Below, piece by piece: positions 5,070 through 6,641 of a DNA stretch of 6,641 nt. A program made the position numbers and the translations under genes. Position 1 is the stretch's first letter; each line of letters begins with the position of its first letter. The DNA is taken from the NCBI GenBank assembly GCA_900547195.1, contig URFQ01000107.1, forward strand, positions 1 through 6,641, in the 5' to 3' direction. The stretch is from an uncultured Butyricicoccus sp. Lineage in GTDB: Bacteria > Bacillota > Clostridia > Oscillospirales > Butyricicoccaceae. The notes beneath the pieces were generated by a model. The model did no database searches. It was not told the origin of the DNA and saw nothing but the letters and a program-made list of their open reading frames with translations.

Positions 5070-6041
5070 ATGGAGCAGAACGGATACCGGGAACTGGCCG
5101 CGCGGCTGCGGCGCGGCGAACCGGTGGTGCGGAAAACCATGCTGGATAGGGCGCGGCTTGGGCAGGCCGTGCTCCTGGACGCCGCGCCGGACGCGCAGTA
5201 TCCGCGCGAGGAGCGGACGGCGGACGGTGCGGTGCTCACCGAGCGGTTTGACCGCGGAAAGGCATTGCTGATCTGCGGCGGCGGCCATGTGTCCAGACCG
5301 GTGAGCATGCTCGGGAAGCTGCTGGGCTACCGGGTGATCGTCATGGACGACCGTCCGGAGTTTGCAAACCGGGAGCGCTTTCCGGACGCGGACGAAGTCG
5401 TGTGCGGCGATTTCGCGAGCATGCTCAGCGGCTATGGCTGGGACGTCCGCCCCGACACCTCGGTGGTGATCGTCACGCGCGGCCATGTGGCCGACACCGT
5501 CTGCCTGCGGCAGGTTGTGGGGCGAAATCTGCCTTATATCGGCATGATCGGCAGCAAAAAGAAGAATGCGGCGGTGTTTGAGGTGCTGCGCGGCGAGGGC
5601 GTGGCGCAGGAACGGCTTGCCCGTGTGCACGCGCCGGTCGGGCTGCCCATTGGCGGGCGGACGCCGGAGGAGATCGCGGTATCCATCGCCGCGGAACTCA
5701 TTGCCGAACGGCGGGGGCTGGAAACCTGCGCGCTTTCGGACGCGATGCTGGACGCGCTCGCGGACAAAACGGGCGCGGGCGGGATTATGGCGGTGATTGT
5801 GCGGAAAAGCGGTTCCGCGCCGCGCGGCGTAGGCGCGCGGCTGCTCGTCCTGCCGGATGGCGGCGTGCTCGGAACGGTTGGCGGCGGGCTGGCCGAGCAT
5901 CAGGTCATCGAACAGGCGCGGGCGCTGCTCGATGACCCGCATCCGCTGCTGCGCCATTTTGACATGGCGGACGGCGAGGCGGGAAAATCCGGGCTGATCT
6001 GCGGCGGCGCGGTGGATGTGCTGTTTGAGGTGGTCGAATGA
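5070..6041 (+). CDS. xdhC: XdhC/CoxI-family molybdenum hydroxylase maturation protein, Rossmann domain first
   Basis: XdhC proteins bind the molybdenum cofactor, support its sulfuration and deliver it to xanthine dehydrogenase-type enzymes in the cytoplasm. Both family domains are present in 323 residues, but in reverse of the textbook order. The Rossmann-like XdhC_C domain comes first (about 65-215): LLICGGGHVSRPV, VMDDRPEFANRERFP, VIVTRGHVAD, YIGMIGSKKK and GGRTPEEIAVSIAAEL. The XdhC_CoxI domain follows (about 237-323): AVIVRKSGSAPRGVGARLLV, LGTVGGGLAEHQVIEQA and a terminal LICGGAVDVLFEVV with Cys311. I recall this order from other Clostridia but cannot verify it here. Residues 1-60 are not recognised as a separate domain. 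The stop overlaps the mocA start (ATGA). The operon suggests it matures a selenium-dependent hydroxylase. Confidence 0.9.
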   Translation: MEQNGYRELAARLRRGEPVVRKTMLDRARLGQAVLLDAAPDAQYPREERTADGAVLTERFDRGKALLICGGGHVSRPVSMLGKLLGYRVIVMDDRPEFANRERFPDADEVVCGDFASMLSGYGWDVRPDTSVVIVTRGHVADTVCLRQVVGRNLPYIGMIGSKKKNAAVFEVLRGEGVAQERLARVHAPVGLPIGGRTPEEIAVSIAAELIAERRGLETCALSDAMLDALADKTGAGGIMAVIVRKSGSAPRGVGARLLVLPDGGVLGTVGGGLAEHQVIEQARALLDDPHPLLRHFDMADGEAGKSGLICGGAVDVLFEVVE

Positions 6042-6616
6042 GGGCGGCGGTCGTGCTGGCCGCCGGCTTCAGCCGCCGCATGGGGACGGACAAGCTGCTG
6101 CTGGAGGTGGGCGGCGCGCCGATGTACCGGCATGCGCTGCGGCTGGCGGCGGCGCTCCCGGTGCGGACGTGCATTGTGGTCACGAATCATCCGGCCATCG
6201 CGCGGGAAGCCGAAGCGATGGGCTTTGCGGCTGTGCCCAGCCCGCGCGCGGGCGAGGGCATGGGCTGCTCGGTAGCGGCCGGCGCGGCGGCGCTGGGAAG
6301 CGAGGACTGCGCGGTGTTCCTGAACGCAGACCAGCCGTTTTTGCGGGCGGAAACGGTAAAAACGCTGCTCGACGCCTGCGAAACGCAGGGGAAAATCGCC
6401 GTGCCCGTCGTGGAGGGCGCGCCATGCTCGCCGTGCGTGTTCCCGCAGCGGTTTTACGGGGAGCTTGCCGCGCTTTCGGGTGAAATGGGCGGCAAAGCGG
6501 TCTGGAAGCGGCATCCGGCCGGGGTCGTGCGGGTGCGTTTTGCGGACGCAGCCGCATTTGCCGATGTGGACACGCGGGAGCAGTATGGGGGAGTGTCCGA
6601 AATAAAGATTTTATGA
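6038..6616 (+). CDS. mocA: MocA-type molybdenum cofactor nucleotidyltransferase
   Basis: This 192-residue enzyme belongs to the MobA/MocA nucleotidyltransferase family and has the usual length. The N-terminal loop VVLAAGFSRRMGTDKLLL (5-22) binds the nucleoside triphosphate. NADQPF (96-101) holds the metal-binding aspartate region, SPCVFP (131-136) replaces the common SPxLF motif, and GGKAVWK (151-157) and DVDTREQY (176-183) complete the fold. Next to xdhC it most likely joins CMP to molybdopterin, as MocA does for xanthine dehydrogenase-type hydroxylases; a GMP-transferring (MobA) role is less likely in this context. The ATG at 6038 forms an ATGA overlap with the XdhC stop, and GAGGTGG just upstream serves as ribosome binding site. 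It appears to be the last gene of the operon in the window, as a new promoter motif overlaps its stop codon. Confidence 0.9.
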   Translation: MRAAVVLAAGFSRRMGTDKLLLEVGGAPMYRHALRLAAALPVRTCIVVTNHPAIAREAEAMGFAAVPSPRAGEGMGCSVAAGAAALGSEDCAVFLNADQPFLRAETVKTLLDACETQGKIAVPVVEGAPCSPCVFPQRFYGELAALSGEMGGKAVWKRHPAGVVRVRFADAAAFADVDTREQYGGVSEIKIL

Positions 6617-6622
6617 TATAAT
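6614..6622 (+). promoter_or_regulatory. Extended -10 promoter at the right edge
   Basis: TGATATAAT is a perfect extended -10 element; its TGA is also the mocA stop codon. The -35 region (about 6594-6599) is poor. Transcription would start near 6629-6630, exactly at an ATG (6630-6632) followed by codons for R, K and R before the window ends. AAGGG at 6624-6627 precedes this ATG closely but would lie upstream of the start site. Either a leaderless gene begins here or the true gene start is further right. Confidence 0.45.
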
Positions 6623-6641
6623 AAGGGTCATGAGAAAGAGA

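Noticed and set aside
4557..5957. 466-residue minus-strand open frame antisense to the desulfurase, DUF3343 and xdhC genes
   Set aside because: It overlaps three strongly recognised plus-strand genes, has low-complexity His/Arg/Ala-rich sequence typical of GC-rich antisense frames, and shows no family motif.

Overview
The window looks like chromosomal DNA from a GC-rich anaerobic Firmicute of the Clostridia (Oscillospiraceae/Ruminococcaceae-like). The reasons are strong AGGAGG-type ribosome binding sites, TGnTATAAT extended -10 promoters in the few AT-rich gaps, a Gram-positive-type zapA next to a U32 peptidase gene, and a selenium-dependent molybdenum hydroxylase (SDMH) maturation cluster of the type first described around Enterococcus faecalis EF2563-EF2570. 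The assignment is inferred from gene content and style; no taxonomic search was possible.

Layout. On the minus strand, bases 1-220 hold the N-terminus of a U32-family peptidase gene that runs off the left edge, preceded by zapA (271-585). Bases 586-816 hold no gene: this is a divergent control region with two inverted repeats whose arms carry extended -10 promoter motifs, plus two strong hairpins. On the plus strand, 817-1062 encodes a small helix-hairpin-helix protein of the Cdd1 family. A near-consensus promoter (1064-1092) follows, then almost at once a strong intrinsic terminator (1107-1141).

From 1176 to 6616 lies one tightly packed seven-gene plus-strand operon: selD, yedF, yqeB (EF2563 family), a cysteine desulfurase-like gene (EF2568 family), a DUF3343 Se/S-carrier-like gene, an XdhC-family gene and mocA. 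Most junctions are 4-base stop/start overlaps (GTGA or ATGA), or have the next ribosome binding site overlapping the previous stop codon. A new extended -10 promoter sits at the right edge.

The genes fit one pathway. The desulfurase-like protein, the DUF3343 carrier and YedF are candidates for mobilising and carrying Se or S. SelD makes selenophosphate. MocA adds a nucleotide to the molybdenum cofactor. XdhC and YqeB act in late maturation and insertion of the cofactor that carries the labile selenium. The hydroxylase itself and any selenocysteine machinery (selA, selB, tRNA-Sec) are not in the window.

The system is a known one. The points most worth checking are a single-base frameshift in yqeB, most simply a lost G in a G run at 3148-3151; the promoter-then-terminator arrangement ahead of selD; the paired inverted promoter motifs in 623-782; and the Rossmann-first domain order of the XdhC protein.
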